Source: GWE2-42-39 sp963662895 (GTDB taxonomy: Bacteria; Bacteroidota; Bacteroidia; Bacteroidales; Prolixibacteraceae). Taken from it: a stretch of 64,000 bases of DNA. How positions within the stretch are numbered: position 1 is the stretch's first letter; each line of letters starts with the position of its first letter. Location of the stretch: assembly GCA_963662895.1 (NCBI GenBank), contig OY759981.1:3038001-3102000 (forward strand), given 5' to 3'. The translations under genes and the position numbers were made by a program. The notes beneath the pieces are model-generated. The model was not told the origin of the DNA and did not search any database. It saw nothing but the letters and a program-made list of their open reading frames with translations. Below, one piece after another: positions 46,675-54,956 of the stretch.

Positions 46675-48135
46675 ATGAAACTGTCAGGAACAAGAAAAAT
46701 CACTATTTTATCATTTTTACTACTAATTATAATATTCCAATTCGGGTGTACGAATAGGGAAGGAGCAGGGAACATTAATCCTGTCAATCTGCGATGCGAA
46801 CGGATGTCCAACCCCGAAGGGATCGATGTTGCCCGTCCCCGGTTAAGTTGGGAACTCACCTCCGGGATCAGGTCACAAAAGCAAACTGCATATCAGGTTT
46901 TGGTAGCTTCGTCTCCAGAGCTATTAAAATCCGAAAAGAGATAGATGTTCCCAAAAAGATAAAAAAGGCCAGGGCATATATTTGCGGGTTAGGTTTGTTC
47001 GAATTGTATCTCAATGGTAAAAAAGTTGGTAATGATGTATTGGTGCCTGCTTTATCTGAATACCATAAACGTTCGTATTATCTCACCTATAATGTTACCA
47101 GCCGGTTAACCACGGGGGAAAATGCAATTGGGATAATGCTGGGGAACGGACGCTACCTGTCTCCCCGTAACAGCAAAAAGCATCCCAAATATGACAATAT
47201 ATTCCCGAAACTTATTTTTCAGCTTGAACTTGAATATTCCGACGGCTCAAAAGAGACTGTCGTCAGTGATGAAAGCTGGAAAATAACGGCTAACGGCCCA
47301 ATCACGGCCAATAATGAATATGACGGGGAAATATATGATGCCAGAAAAGAAATACCCGGGTGGAATGAACCTGGTTTTGATGATACTTCGTGGATGCAGT
47401 CCGAACTGGTTGCTCCTGCATCGCCGGAATTATGTGCCCAGCCTATGGAGCCAATCAGGATAAAGGAAACGATTAGCCCGGTATCTGTAACGAAGTGGCT
47501 CCCGGTGTTTTTATTTTCGATATGGGACAAAATATGGTTGGCTGGGTCGTGTTAAAAACAAAAGGTGAACGGGGACATAAAATACAGATGCGTTTTGCCG
47601 AAACACTGAAACCCGACGGTAACCTGTATCTCGATAATTTGCGTAAAGCCCAGGTTACCGATACGTATATTCTGAAAGGCGAAGAGACCGGGATTTACGA
47701 ACCCCGTTTTACGTATCACGGGTTTCGTTATGTGGGACTAACCGGTTACCCTGGAACTCCCGGACTTTCATGTCTGGAAGGGAAAGTGGTTTATGACGAC
47801 ATGGCAACAATTGGTAGTTTTGAAACTTCCGATAAAATAATAAATACCGTTTACAAAAATGCGTATTGGGGAATACGGGGCAATTACCGGAGTATTCCTA
47901 TTACGGCTTGATAAAAAGTGAATGGGAAAAACACGGGAAAGCCTTTAGCTGGACAGTTACTGTCCCGGTTAATGTTACGGCAACAATTTATATCCCGGCA
48001 AAAAGTAAAACGGATGTAAAAGAAAACGGGAACCCTGCCGTTGGGGCAGACGGACTTGAATTTATCAGGATGGAAAACGGAAAAGCTGTTTTTAAGGCAG
48101 CTCCCGGAAATTATACATTCTCTTCCGTCTTCTAA
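46675..48135 (+). pseudogene. Decayed GH78 alpha-L-rhamnosidase
   Basis: Three reading frames together spell parts of a GH78 enzyme. Frame one (46675-46944) gives a lipobox (FQFGCTNR) and the N-terminal Ig-like domain (VARPRLSWEL). Frame two (up to about 47505) gives KARAYICGLGLFELYLNGKKVG and GIMLGNGRYL. Frame three (about 47500-47911) gives VFIFDMGQNMVGW, FAETLKPDGNLY and GIRGNYRSIP. The first frame's phase then resumes (about 47900-48135) at YGLIKSEWEKHGKAFSW, the C-terminal domain. About 100 residues near 46930 and the whole catalytic helical barrel after GNYRSIP are missing. It is non-functional; rhamnosidases normally need that barrel. Confidence 0.88.
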
Positions 48136-48193
48136 GTTATTTTTAATAGTCTTTTGATATTTGCCAGGAGGTTGTTTGTTGTGAATAACCTCC

Positions 48194-48379
48194 TCATTTT
48201 TTACATACCGTTGATATTTTAAACGGTATATACACAGGACACCACTTAAATAAACCGGTTACCAGGGGTATAATTCCTATCAGCCCCCACCAACTACTAA
48301 AATAAACCCCCAAAGCAATAATAACAATTCCGACAATAATTCTTATAACACGATCGGTCGTTCCAACATTACATTTCAT
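48194..48379 (-). CDS. DUF2892 membrane protein
   Basis: This 61-aa protein has the DUF2892 pattern: MKCNVGTTDRVIRIIVGIVIIALG, then a second span WWGLIGIIPLVTGLFKWCPVY. Two hydrophobic segments with a WCPVY end are typical; relatives are found with sulphur-transfer or rhodanese proteins. An inverted repeat (48391-48412) lies just before its start. Confidence 0.85.
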   Translation of the reverse strand: MKCNVGTTDRVIRIIVGIVIIALGVYFSSWWGLIGIIPLVTGLFKWCPVYIPFKISTVCKK

Positions 48380-48390
48380 AGGATTAATGT

Positions 48391-48412
48391 TTTAAAGTTC
48401 ATTAACTTTAAA
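48391..48412. promoter_or_regulatory. Perfect 9-bp inverted repeat before the DUF2892 gene
   Basis: TTTAAAGTT and AACTTTAAA are exact reverse complements separated by CATT. It sits 11 nt upstream of the DUF2892 start and 20 nt past the end of the C-GCAxxG gene, so it may be a repressor operator or a weak terminator. Confidence 0.5.
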
Positions 48413-48432
48413 CGGACAAAATCAAATTAAGT

Positions 48433-48858
48433 TCAGAATTCGGACTCAAGAATTTCGACAGCAGTAGAAATAAAAGCCGGACAAACATTATCAAATACAC
48501 CTTCACTCGAGGCTTTTTCCGCCTCTTCTGGAATAGAAAGATCGTATTCAATTAGCTTCTTACAGAACAATGAGCCATGTTTCTCAATAAATTTTGAATT
48601 GAAATTTTTCACCATTGCCTTTATATTTGCTTTGCCCTCGGATAGACTTGAAAAGGAAGTGTTCTTCAATCCCAGTACCATGTATGCGCCGGTCACTGCC
48701 CCACAGGTCACACCACGTCCCATGCCGCTACCAAATGCTGCGGCAAGTCTCAGTGCTGTTTTTTCATTCAGTTCATATTCGTCGGCAAAAGTTGTCAGAA
48801 CGGATTGGCAACAATTGTAACATTGAAATTTTTCTTTAGCGATTTCTGATCTTTTCAT
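48433..48858 (-). CDS. C-GCAxxG-C-C family redox protein
   Basis: The 141-aa protein has the C-GCAxxG-C-C features: an N-terminal CYNCCQSVL, GRGVTCGAVTGAYMVLG in the middle, a later CKKLIEYDLS and a final VCPAFISTAVEIL. The family is thought to bind metal or act in redox chemistry, but no reaction is settled. It lies between DUF6048 and the DUF2892 gene on the same strand. Confidence 0.88.
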   Translation of the reverse strand: MKRSEIAKEKFQCYNCCQSVLTTFADEYELNEKTALRLAAAFGSGMGRGVTCGAVTGAYMVLGLKNTSFSSLSEGKANIKAMVKNFNSKFIEKHGSLFCKKLIEYDLSIPEEAEKASSEGVFDNVCPAFISTAVEILESEF

Positions 48859-48915
48859 GCTGATATTGTTTTTAGTTTGGGAAATGATTCACAGGTTGAA
48901 AAGAATTCCCGGCTT

Positions 48916-49632
48916 CTATTTCTCTTTTTCTTTCCTAAACACTTTCAATACATCAACCGGGAGGTTATAAAAGATTGAATATGAAAAATCGAAGTTAAAA
49001 CCATTTTCAGCTTTTCCATAGCCTGGAATAAAATATACCGGGGGCATGTCAAAATCTTTATAGTTGATCCCTATCTTTCCCCGGATAGACCATCCCAGAA
49101 AGAGATTATGAAGTACCTCGATACGGGTGCCAAGTACAATTTCAGCCCAGTGAGCATTATAATTCTGCGAAGGAAAACTTCCGACCGACTGTTCCCAGTA
49201 GCTGGTACTGGTAAATGACTCAACCTGTTGTTTGGCAAAGGTAAAACCATATCTCAATCCCAGGAAAAGGATGTCTTTATCTTTCTTGTGTTCAGCAACC
49301 AGAAAATTATAGTCAATTCCCAGGCGTGAATAAGTACCTGATCCCCGGTAATCGACATAATTGCTATTAATTTTTTGTGTTTCCCAACCCGTCTCAAAAA
49401 TGGGAAAGATATTTGGCGCTATTTCCATATCAAATGAAAATTCTGCACCGTAACGGTCTCCAGCGTTCCAGATATATTGCAGGGGTCTGGTCAGGTCGTA
49501 ACCAATCCGCAACCCTTTCATGCGGATAAACTTATCGGTTCTTGGAGGTCGTTTCTTCATCTCCCTTTCTTCCTGAGAAAAACTAATTATCGGTAATGAT
49601 ATCAGTATTAATATTGATAATAATATTCTCAT
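48916..49632 (-). CDS. DUF6048 family outer-membrane-like protein
   Basis: The 238-aa protein has a signal peptide ending IISFSQEE, a short charged stretch and a beta-rich body: GLRIGYDLTRPLQYIWNAGD, EFSFDMEIAPNIFPIFETGWE, LGIDYNFL and FLGLRYGFTFAK. The alternating aromatic strands suggest an outer-membrane beta-barrel. Its start overlaps the DUF6452 gene's end by 50 nt, and the two families usually travel together in Bacteroidota. Confidence 0.8.
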   Translation of the reverse strand: MRILLSILILISLPIISFSQEEREMKKRPPRTDKFIRMKGLRIGYDLTRPLQYIWNAGDRYGAEFSFDMEIAPNIFPIFETGWETQKINSNYVDYRGSGTYSRLGIDYNFLVAEHKKDKDILFLGLRYGFTFAKQQVESFTSTSYWEQSVGSFPSQNYNAHWAEIVLGTRIEVLHNLFLGWSIRGKIGINYKDFDMPPVYFIPGYGKAENGFNFDFSYSIFYNLPVDVLKVFRKEKEK

Positions 49633-50071
49633 TCCATTCTTTTGTTACAGAACTGTCTACCACTTCAATATAGTCAATCCGATGGGTGGTGTATAAAATA
49701 TCCAGAATTTTAAACTCGGGATAAAACCCTGTTTCCATCGATTCGTATATTAATTTCGAGTCTGAAGAAATACTAACGGTATCTGTCATATCATTTAATA
49801 CAAAAACATAATCCGTACTTGGAGTGTCATTCAGGGGAAGCAGAACAGTACGGGTAGTGTCGCTATTAGTCCGTACCAGTGTATCTTGTATCCATGGCTC
49901 GTCCATATTTACCCCGGTTACACTTACAGTAATACTATCAAGATCTGCATTTTTATCCCGGTCGGTATAGCAAATAGTCGCATTTAAAAAAGCCTGGGGA
50001 GGAGGGTCTAAAACATCTTTGCAGGCAATAAAAGCAAAAAGTAAGAATATAAATTGAATAATTTTTTCCAT
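49583..50071 (-). CDS. DUF6452 family lipoprotein
   Basis: The 162-aa protein has a lipobox (FAFIACKDV) and the DUF6452 pattern: NATICYTDRDKNADLDSITVSVTGV, TVLLPLNDTPSTDYVFVLND, DTVSISSDSKLIYESMETG and KILDILYTTHRIDYIEVV. The 3' end lies inside the DUF6048 frame. Its function is unknown; the pairing suggests a shared envelope role. Confidence 0.8.
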   Translation of the reverse strand: MEKIIQFIFLLFAFIACKDVLDPPPQAFLNATICYTDRDKNADLDSITVSVTGVNMDEPWIQDTLVRTNSDTTRTVLLPLNDTPSTDYVFVLNDMTDTVSISSDSKLIYESMETGFYPEFKILDILYTTHRIDYIEVVDSSVTKEWNENIIININTDIITDN

Positions 50072-50168
50072 ATTGAAATCTTCGATGGCGGTAAAGTTAA
50101 CTATTTCGTCACTAAAAGAAAGAGGGCCGGTACGATTTTAACAAAAAGTTACCTGATCGCGCGAATTT

Positions 50169-51056
50169 CTATTTTGCTTGTCCGACGGTATTACTTTTTA
50201 GTGGTTCAGGATGAACTGTTGCAATGTATCCAAATTTTTCCTTGAGAGCAGTTTCAATTTTCGAACATACTTCATGTGCTTCATACAAAGGCATATCCGG
50301 TTTCAATTTTATGTGCAGGCTTATTTCCGTGTGTTTTCCATAGTTGTGCAAATGAATGTGATGGAGATGGATTTGTCCTTTGCACACACTTTCTCCGGTT
50401 TTACGAATAGCCTCAATTAGCTCCGGTGACGGGCTTTCTCCCAGTAATGACTGAATGTCTTTAGAGAGTATTTTCCAACTGGCCCAACCAATCATCAGGG
50501 CGACAATGAAACTTAATACGGCATCGGTCCACCAAATGTGCCCTCCCAGAAAAATACCAACCAGAATAACTACAGACGAAAGGGCATCTGTACGATGATG
50601 CCATGCATCGGCACGCAAGACCGATGACCGTATTTTCCGTCCTGCCCAAAAAGCGTATTGGGCCAAGGCTTCTTTTAATAAAATGGAAACAATGGTAACC
50701 ACTATTGCAATAGTACCATAATGGGTTTGTTCGTGAGTCCGGAATTTGTTAATTGAACCAATTATAAAGTCGAAAGCAATAATGGCAAGCAATACCCCGA
50801 TAATGATTGCTGAAATATGTTCGGCACGGCCATGTCCAAACGGATGGTCTTCGTCTGCAGGTTTACGTGAAATCTTTCCACCAATCAAAACAATCACCGA
50901 AGAAACGGAGTCGGCCAAAGTATGCCAGGCATCAGCGATTAATGCCAGCGACCCCGTAACGATGCCAGCCCAATATTTCAAGCCAAACAGAAGAGTGTTG
51001 ATAAAAATGGAAAACCAACCTTCCTGACAGATGTATTTTTTAGATGAATCAGCCAC
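50169..51056 (-). CDS. Cation diffusion facilitator (CDF) metal transporter
   Basis: A CDF exporter with HxxxD metal sites in its spans: ADAWHTLADS and ADAWHHRTDAL. The cytoplasmic domain (about 205-295) has HHIHLHNYGKHTEISLHIKL and KIETALKEKFG. It moves Zn, Fe or Mn out of the cell. I moved the start to the GTG at 51056: the longer frame's TTG at 51074 overlaps TATTTTTG (minus strand, 51079-51072), a perfect -7 promoter box. Confidence 0.88.
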   Translation of the reverse strand: MADSSKKYICQEGWFSIFINTLLFGLKYWAGIVTGSLALIADAWHTLADSVSSVIVLIGGKISRKPADEDHPFGHGRAEHISAIIIGVLLAIIAFDFIIGSINKFRTHEQTHYGTIAIVVTIVSILLKEALAQYAFWAGRKIRSSVLRADAWHHRTDALSSVVILVGIFLGGHIWWTDAVLSFIVALMIGWASWKILSKDIQSLLGESPSPELIEAIRKTGESVCKGQIHLHHIHLHNYGKHTEISLHIKLKPDMPLYEAHEVCSKIETALKEKFGYIATVHPEPLKSNTVGQAK

Positions 51057-51071
51057 TATCGATGTTTTTAA

Positions 51072-51079
51072 CAAAAATA
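51072..51079 (-). promoter_or_regulatory. -7 element for the CDF gene
   Basis: TATTTTTG on the minus strand is a perfect TAnnTTTG match lying 16 nt before the GTG at 51056. It argues that the transcript starts within the longer frame. Confidence 0.5.
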
Positions 51080-51105
51080 GGGTTATTTCTTTTTTTTTAA
51101 CTAAA

Positions 51106-51237
51106 CTACTGCTGATTAGTTATTACCAGTTTTTCAACGAATGATTTATAATTCCGTCCGATAGGAATTTTTTTTGCGCCAATCTCCAACTGACCGGGAA
51201 GAATTGATTTTATTTTAGGTACACTTATAATTAATTT
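51106..51237 (-). pseudogene. Remnant of a LytTR DNA-binding domain
   Basis: Between a TAA at 51238 and a TAG at 51106 the minus strand encodes about 43 residues with no start codon. They include VPKIKSILPGQLEIG and AKKIPIGRNYKSFVEKL, the end of a LytTR DNA-binding domain as found in AgrA/LytR-type response regulators. The front of the gene is lost. It lies upstream of the CDF gene and touches the end of the 116-aa ORF next to it. Confidence 0.75.
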
Positions 51238-51581
51238 TTACTGTGTATCTCCAATTGATTTGATAATGATAAATCCCGTAATAATTGAATATGTTCTTCG
51301 TTTTTTGTTTTAAATTGGATTCCTGCAGGATCTGCAATAAATCTGAATGATAAACGGTAGTTCATCTTCAGTAATAAATTATTAATATCCTCTAATTTTT
51401 TAAGTATTTCCTCAACTTGAAGATCGTTATAATCAGGGTTATCATTAATCAGCATTTTCAATCCCATAATTTTTTCACAAATATCCTGATAGAGATTGTC
51501 TTTACAGGGGGACAGTCTGCTATGTAAAATCATTAATGATTCGTACATAGTATATAATATTTCCATCTCTTCGTTGCTCAT
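51231..51581 (-). CDS. Hypothetical helical protein
   Basis: A 116-aa protein with an acidic start, mostly amphipathic helices (MYESLMILHSRLSP, VEEILKKLEDINNLLLKM) and no signal peptide or span. I do not recognise it. It is AT-rich and lies in the accessory-looking stretch between the CDF gene and the UDP-sugar epimerase gene. Confidence 0.6.
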   Translation of the reverse strand: MSNEEMEILYTMYESLMILHSRLSPCKDNLYQDICEKIMGLKMLINDNPDYNDLQVEEILKKLEDINNLLLKMNYRLSFRFIADPAGIQFKTKNEEHIQLLRDLSLSNQLEIHSKN

Positions 51582-51912
51582 TGGTGTTGGCTCTGGTTAA
51601 ATTGCTTTACTGAAAAGGGATATATCTGTTTTGCCCTGGCTGTGTGTTCCCTACTAAAATCAGACAGGCATATGTTATTTTTTATGGTTATCTCTCTTTC
51701 TCATTTAGAATAATGGTCAAAACCAATACCTGTCAGTTGATATAGAAAGAACTCATCTTTGTCCCATAGGATATCACCTTTCAACATTAAAACTGCCCCT
51801 TAAGATATATAAATTCCTAACTACCAGGCTTCATCATAAGACAGCCCTGTTCTCTCTGAAATAATCTTTTCGATTTTGCTCTGCATAAAAACAGGGGAAG
51901 GATTATGCCAAA
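51582..51912. other. Intergenic region, 331 bp, with a possible broken small ORF
   Basis: On the minus strand one frame reads a 21-residue peptide from an ATG at 51886, starting MQSKIEKI and ending SYDEAW before a TAG. It is followed in the same frame by two short stops and a 28-residue open stretch (51787-51701) starting MLKGDILWDKDEFF. This could be a degraded gene or chance. I saw no repeats or RNA genes. Confidence 0.3.
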
Positions 51913-52323
51913 TCATATTACTTTGTATTTGACATTTTTGCTTTTCTTCCTGGGCATTCTTAATTCTATATTCAAAATATTTGACCATATATAATAATTA
52001 TAATCGCTAATGGAGTGCTGTATAAAAATCAGCCAGCGGGTCAAATCGCTACGATTAGGAGAAAGCGCAACCGCTTTGTATTTTTTTTTCATACATTCAA
52101 ATGCCACCGGGGAAAAAGTAATTTGTATCAGATCACCATTACCAAAAAAGTCCAGGTACTCAATTATATATGGATATTCCCGGAAGCAACAAATTAGTTG
52201 CATTGCACCTTTATTGTATGTACAGTAATTCTGTCCGTTTTTGTAAATCAGCACATGGTTTGGATAAGTTTCATTGTCTAGTTGTATTTGTTTCCTTACA
52301 TCTAAGGTTAAGTGTTCCATCAT
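51913..52323 (-). CDS. Hypothetical protein with a possible MutS-I-like N-terminus
   Basis: The 136-aa protein has a charged beginning followed by HVLIYKNGQNYCTYNKGAMQL. This faintly recalls the (V/L)LLF(R)VGDFYE(T)F opening of MutS domain I but lacks its Phe-x-Glu. The rest is unrecognised and ends in a very basic tail (RMPRKKSKNVKYK). It has no signal or span. The small size and AT-rich DNA suggest an accessory gene. Confidence 0.55.
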   Translation of the reverse strand: MMEHLTLDVRKQIQLDNETYPNHVLIYKNGQNYCTYNKGAMQLICCFREYPYIIEYLDFFGNGDLIQITFSPVAFECMKKKYKAVALSPNRSDLTRWLIFIQHSISDYNYYIWSNILNIELRMPRKKSKNVKYKVI

Positions 52324-52705
52324 TTTGTATTTTTAATGGATGCTATATATGTTTTCTGAATCACTGTTGTTTTTTATGTCAGTATTACAAGTTTTATTAT
52401 ATATTGTTTATAATCACTGCTGTTTAAGTCTGGTAAATACAAAAAGAGGAGATTAATATTTACATATAAGCACATTCATGTATACATTAAGTGTCAATAA
52501 AACATTCAAAAACTTGTTATATATAATTATATTTGACATTACATTATTGCAATACAAAACAGACAAAATAATAGTATAATGATTTTGTACTAACTCTGTA
52601 TTTGGCATAACACTGAAAATTAGTTACACAAATATAAACAATACTATTTATTTGAGCAATTCGATAGTTGTTTGCTTGTGAAGTAGTGGTTAATATTCTA
52701 CAGCG
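52324..52705. other. AT-rich intergenic region, 382 bp
   Basis: A long A/T stretch between the divergent 136-aa ORF and the XRE gene. TATATTTG occurs on the plus strand at 52528-52535 and, on the minus strand, at 52636-52629; in such AT-rich DNA these may be chance. There is no clear repeat or ORF. Confidence 0.5.
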
Positions 52706-53074
52706 ATGAGGGGGATTGATGTAAAGAAAAAGATTATTGAATCAGGTGTTAGTCTTAAAGAAGTATCTGAGAAGATGAATGTCTCGCCGCAGGCATTGCA
52801 AAACCTTTTAAAGGCCTCGGATATGAAGATTGGGACGCTTTCCAAGATAGCAAAAGCAATAAACAAAAATATTTATTTTTTTATTGAAGAATATGAAAGA
52901 TCAACCATGGAATCACCGAAAGGGGCTATGCCATTTACAGATTTGAATATTCGCGATTTTTTAAACATAATAAGCAAGCAACAAGAATGTATTAATGAAT
53001 TAAGTAACACCATCCGTATTAATTCTGAAACAATCAATTTATTTCTGAAACAAGGGAAAGATAATACTGAATAA
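52706..53074 (+). CDS. XRE-family HTH regulator
   Basis: A 122-aa protein whose first 65 residues form a helix-turn-helix: VSLKEVSEKMNVSPQALQNLLKASDMKIGTLSKIAKAINKN. The C-terminal part has a helical segment (NIISKQQECINELSNTIRINSETINLFL) that could dimerise. Alone in AT-rich DNA, it may control the divergent ORF on its left. Phage- or element-type regulators look like this. Confidence 0.8.
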   Translation: MRGIDVKKKIIESGVSLKEVSEKMNVSPQALQNLLKASDMKIGTLSKIAKAINKNIYFFIEEYERSTMESPKGAMPFTDLNIRDFLNIISKQQECINELSNTIRINSETINLFLKQGKDNTE

Positions 53075-53128
53075 ATTAAACAGTGTTGAGGAGAATACAT
53101 TTCTAAACTGTTTTTGTACCTGTTTCTT

Positions 53129-54091
53129 TTACTCAATTTGCCGGTACCATTTTACAAAATTTTCAATTCCTTTCCTGAAAGAGTATTGAGGATTGTAACC
53201 CAGCATTTTTTTTGCTTTGTCAATATTGGCAAAAGTAATATCTACATCACCAGGTTGCATAGGCAGTTGCTTGATGATGGGGATCGCCCCGCAAACTTCG
53301 CCGATGGAAGAGATCATATCTCTAAGTTTTACAGGCTGGTTATTACCCAGGTTGACAATTTCATAGACCTTTTTATTGCTGAAGAGATAATCGGCTGCTG
53401 CGATAATGCCGGCTATCGTATCTTCGTAATACGTATAATCGCGGGCCGTACTGCCATCGCCGAACATCGGAATCGGTTCTCCGTTCAGTATTAATTTTGT
53501 GAATTTATGAATAGCCAGGTCGGGGCGCTGGCGTGGGCCAAAAACGGTAAAAAAGCGCAGGTTGATAATGTCTAATCCATATAAATGATGATAGGTATAG
53601 TTGATCAGTTCACATGCTTTTTTGGTAAAAGCATAAGGAGAAATCGGGTTACTTACGTCCTGTTCTTCGTGAAAAGGTGTTTCTTTCGTGTTCCCGTAAA
53701 CCGACGATGAAGATGCAAAAGCCATTTTCAAAATGTCTCTTTCTTTCATCAGATTAAGAATATTTTGGGTAGCAATAATATTCGCACGGATATAACCTTG
53801 CGGATCTTCAATAGAAGGGCGCACCCCGGCCTTTCCGGCCAGGTGGATAATCAAATCAACCTGCTGATTTTCGACCCCCTTTTTCAATTCATTGTATTCT
53901 GCCAGGTCGAGTTCCAGAAAGGTAAAATCAGGTGATTTTTTCAGGTTTCCGAGGTTACGTAGTTTGATACTTTTATCGTAAAACGGATCGAAATTATCGA
54001 TACCTATTACTTTATTTCCCTGTTCAATAAGCTTTTCGGAAAGATGGGACCCGATGAATCCTGCACTACCGGTAACCAGAATATGAGCCAT
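53129..54091 (-). CDS. NAD-dependent nucleotide-sugar epimerase, UDP-glucuronate 4-epimerase-like
   Basis: This 320-aa extended SDR has the N-terminal GSAGFIGSH NAD motif, IHLAGKAGVRPSIEDPQGYI, ASSSSVYG, SPYAFTKKA (the Tyr-xxx-Lys pair) and FTVFGPRQRPDLAIHKF with FGDGSTARDYTYYEDT. This combination fits UDP-glucuronate or UDP-galacturonate 4-epimerases. It is followed upstream by a LAB_N membrane protein gene, 26 nt away, suggesting a common role in envelope glycan or lipid A decoration. Confidence 0.88.
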   Translation of the reverse strand: MAHILVTGSAGFIGSHLSEKLIEQGNKVIGIDNFDPFYDKSIKLRNLGNLKKSPDFTFLELDLAEYNELKKGVENQQVDLIIHLAGKAGVRPSIEDPQGYIRANIIATQNILNLMKERDILKMAFASSSSVYGNTKETPFHEEQDVSNPISPYAFTKKACELINYTYHHLYGLDIINLRFFTVFGPRQRPDLAIHKFTKLILNGEPIPMFGDGSTARDYTYYEDTIAGIIAAADYLFSNKKVYEIVNLGNNQPVKLRDMISSIGEVCGAIPIIKQLPMQPGDVDITFANIDKAKKMLGYNPQYSFRKGIENFVKWYRQIE

Positions 54092-54117
54092 TTTTTTAGT
54101 TTATATGAATATGGAAG

Positions 54118-54807
54118 TTAATTAATTTTTTCAGAAACCCGTTTAACAATCCTTTTTACAAAAGGGGTATTAAACCTGCTAAAGATACTTGTTTTATTAC
54201 GATAGAGCAGCATATTCCGGATATATACGAAAGCCCCGAAGCTATGTGCAGCAAACAATACCGGGTCTTCCCTGAATAAACTGTACACAAATATCATGGC
54301 CGAACCGCATAAACTGATTACCCAAAAACCCATTGGAAGAACCGAATCTTTCCGGTTTTCAGAATAAATCCACTGATATATAAAACGGAATGTAAACGTA
54401 ATTTGCCCGGCGATTCCCCAAATCATTAGCCAAAGCGGGATGTCTTCATTTTTCAGGAAACTGCCCACCGAATAATGGGTGTCCCATATCAGGTAGGCGG
54501 CGATAGCTACAGGGAAAGCAAATATGAATGTTTTGAAGCCCCAATGTAACTTACTCCAGGCATCTTTCAACTGAAGGTTCCGCACGTAAATGAAATAAAC
54601 GATCATTTGACCGAAGATAATGGCAAAATCGTTTCGGAAAAGCCCGTATAAGAACATGAGTGTTGAACCGACCAGGCTAATTTGCCAAAACAGGACCGGC
54701 GACAAAACTTTCCCCTCGTGTTCCGATTTAAACCATTGGACAATAGTGCGGGCAAAAAAAAGTACCTGTGCCAAAAATCCGATACCGTATATGAGAATAT
54801 CTTTCAT
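54118..54807 (-). CDS. Membrane protein of two LAB_N repeats
   Basis: The 229-aa protein consists of two LAB_N (lipid A biosynthesis N-terminal) units. Copy one has GFLAQVLFFARTIVQWFKSE, FWQISLVGSTLMFLYGLFRND and YFIYVRN; copy two has GIAGQITFTFRFIYQWIYSE, FWVISLCGSAMIFVYSLFRED and FVYIRNM. Each has about three spans. LAB_N is found in front of LpxB or alone in Bacteroidota, so a lipid-sugar transport or remodelling role is inferred. A perfect -7 box lies before it. Confidence 0.88.
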   Translation of the reverse strand: MKDILIYGIGFLAQVLFFARTIVQWFKSEHEGKVLSPVLFWQISLVGSTLMFLYGLFRNDFAIIFGQMIVYFIYVRNLQLKDAWSKLHWGFKTFIFAFPVAIAAYLIWDTHYSVGSFLKNEDIPLWLMIWGIAGQITFTFRFIYQWIYSENRKDSVLPMGFWVISLCGSAMIFVYSLFREDPVLFAAHSFGAFVYIRNMLLYRNKTSIFSRFNTPFVKRIVKRVSEKIN

Positions 54808-54827
54808 GAACCTGTTTAATTGAGTGG

Positions 54828-54835
54828 CAAAGATA
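54828..54835 (-). promoter_or_regulatory. -7 element for the LAB_N gene
   Basis: TATCTTTG on the minus strand is a perfect consensus match about 20 nt upstream of the ATG at 54807. A TTTC resembling the -33 TTTG lies about 19 nt before it. It would drive the LAB_N gene and, likely, the epimerase gene downstream. Confidence 0.6.
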
Positions 54836-54956
54836 GTAAAGTTGTGGAATGAGAAACAGATATTTATCAGGAAGTTTCTGCCTGCAGCAAATGTATTCCG
54901 GGATTAACCGGGATCATCAATTCAACGGGGATATGATTGGGTATTACAGGCAAAGA

